This document shows positions 46,281 through 47,252 of a stretch of DNA of 47,252 nucleotides, piece after piece (position 1 is the stretch's first letter; every line of letters starts with the position of its first letter). The stretch comes from an uncultured Flavobacteriales bacterium. GTDB lineage: Bacteria > Bacteroidota > Bacteroidia > Flavobacteriales_D > Sanyastnellaceae. A model generated the notes under the pieces. The model did no database searches and was not told the DNA's origin. It saw nothing but the letters and a program-made list of their open reading frames with translations. Made by a program: the position numbers and the translations under genes. The stretch is from positions 1-47,252 of the forward strand of contig CALKGK010000016.1 in the NCBI GenBank assembly GCA_938085105.1. Reading direction: 5' to 3'.

Positions 46281-47252
46281 TTACTCCTGTACCCAAATTC
46301 GGTGTACTTGCTGCTCTCCCCCTCCTATCAAATGCACAAGGTAGACCCCAGTGCTTAATTGTAAAGGAAGTCGGTTTTCTCCTGCCAATTTTTCCTCTTG
46401 CAAGAGAAGCTGTCCGGAGCTACTGTATACCGTCACTTGAAGTTTATCTGGGCTATTCATCTGCAGCTCTTGTGAACCACTAACGTGAGTAAATTGGATT
46501 TTTTCGCTCGCTGATTGAGATGCTATTCCAACGAAAGGACCTACCTCCAGCGCTGTTGCACGAACCAGCACTGGTGTGCGGTCTGCAGCGTTGTACATTC
46601 CCTCAAAAGCAGCAATGGTTGAATCTTCAATCGCGAAGAGTTCATCCACAAACTTTGGCGGAATGCTTTGATAATAGGCTTCTACTTCTAAGGTCAAAGC
46701 CAAATCATTTCCCAGCGTAGGCAGGTTCAAGAAGAGCACATCCATTCCGTTGCCTTCCACTCCGCCTTCATCGAGGTTAAAGTTGGAATCCATGAGCGCC
46801 ATTCCATCCACTCGAGTGGTGTCATAAGTGCTGTGAGAAGAACTGAACCCTCGAGGAACTAAACGATTATCTTTCAACTTATTAAACCCTCTTTCAAGGA
46901 TACTCGTATAGTTTCCTGCAACATCCCCCATGACCATTTCATAGATTTGAATGTCTTCTTCTGAGCGGATCACATCGTGGTGCTGTTCGTAACCAGCATC
47001 TTCATTCACGAGGTAATAGTCTTCATCCCAGAGTCCGTTCTCAAAAACAGTATTCCCTTCCGCATCAAGCAAACGAATTTGTAAGAAGAGCCTGCGCGCC
47101 GGATACCCCGAAGGAAACTTGTGTCCGGCCAGATTACTCAAAGATACACTGACGAAAAGGGTGTCGGCAGTTCGGTCCAAAAATTCAGTGCCTAGGAGCA
47201 AACTTTGTTGTTGAAGCATCGCAGTTGTTGCTGCAATGCTGGCTTCGAAATC
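46281..47252 (-). CDS. C-terminal part of a multiheme-cytochrome-like T9SS protein (partial)
   Basis: The stop is at 46281 and the frame stays open to the right edge (324 codons); an internal Met at 47219 is not the true start. The segment NLAGHKFPSGYPARRLFLQIRLLD near the upstream end, followed by VFENGLWDEDYYL, resembles the C-terminal segment of multiheme c-type cytochromes, where the His of GHxxPSGYPxRR is a distal heme ligand. No CXXCH lies within the window; those would be upstream. The end is a T9SS-like sorting domain (LQVTVYSSSGQLLL, STGVYLVHLI). The cytochrome identity is inferred from this pattern alone. The FG-GAP gene follows 85 bases downstream on the same strand. Confidence 0.6.
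   Translation of the reverse strand, partial: DFEASIAATTAMLQQQSLLLGTEFLDRTADTLFVSVSLSNLAGHKFPSGYPARRLFLQIRLLDAEGNTVFENGLWDEDYYLVNEDAGYEQHHDVIRSEEDIQIYEMVMGDVAGNYTSILERGFNKLKDNRLVPRGFSSSHSTYDTTRVDGMALMDSNFNLDEGGVEGNGMDVLFLNLPTLGNDLALTLEVEAYYQSIPPKFVDELFAIEDSTIAAFEGMYNAADRTPVLVRATALEVGPFVGIASQSASEKIQFTHVSGSQELQMNSPDKLQVTVYSSSGQLLLQEEKLAGENRLPLQLSTGVYLVHLIGGGEQQVHRIWVQE

Overview
The window is from a member of the Bacteroidota, most likely a marine flavobacterium of the Cryomorphaceae/Schleiferiaceae type. The evidence is several type IX secretion (T9SS) C-terminal sorting domains with the YPNP motif, a SusC/SusD pair, TAnnTTTG-type promoter boxes, weak Shine-Dalgarno sequences and giant secreted repeat proteins with SdrD_B and HYR-like modules. 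No rRNA, tRNA, CRISPR array, transposase or phage gene is visible. No gene-free stretch exceeds 300 bases; the longest is 8980-9239.

Left region (1-8979, minus strand): one uninterrupted reading frame of 2993 codons begins at 8979 and runs off the left edge. It encodes a giant secreted adhesin-like protein: signal peptide, three copies of an unrecognised domain with an ADGTA-type motif, a MAM/LamG-like domain, four SdrD_B repeats and about ten HYR-like repeats. Part of the HYR array is a duplicated four-module block. The long plus-strand frames here are antisense shadows.

Housekeeping region (9240-18671): rpe, coaE, a TPR/CsgG-like lipoprotein, an Mpo1-like membrane protein, a divergent Nramp-like transporter lacking the usual metal ligands, a metallophosphoesterase, an aldehyde dehydrogenase, an arginyl-tRNA-protein transferase-like protein, exonuclease III and a second Mpo1/DUF962-like protein.

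Alpha-glucan locus (18650-41170): a six-gene minus-strand operon (pfkA, gapA, BadF-type sugar kinase, methylglyoxal-synthase-like protein, pgmB, GH65 maltose phosphorylase) is transcribed away from a Nudix-type regulator gene. The regulator overlaps by 4 bases a gene for a T9SS-exported CotH-kinase protein. Then follow a T9SS-exported GH13 amylase, susC, susD, a small lipoprotein, a SusE/F-like protein, a terminator, a GH13 lipoprotein and a LamG-like T9SS protein. The inferred pathway is: starch-like glucan is cut at the surface by the amylases, oligomers enter through SusCD, maltose is phosphorolysed to glucose plus beta-glucose-1-phosphate, and PgmB, the kinase, PfkA and GapA carry the carbon into glycolysis. 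Three 17-base imperfect palindromes (AGTGTA-N5-TACACT type, sharing GTGT-N7-ACAC) lie in the pfkA/regulator intergenic region, before the GH13 gene and before susC. They are a candidate operator set for the Nudix regulator, and are the most interesting new signal here together with the coupled exported CotH kinase.

Right region (41230-47252): acetyl-CoA synthetase (minus), a small uncertain plus-strand ORF ending at a bidirectional terminator, a large FG-GAP/UnbV-type T9SS protein (minus), and the C-terminal part of a multiheme-cytochrome-like T9SS protein that runs off the right edge.
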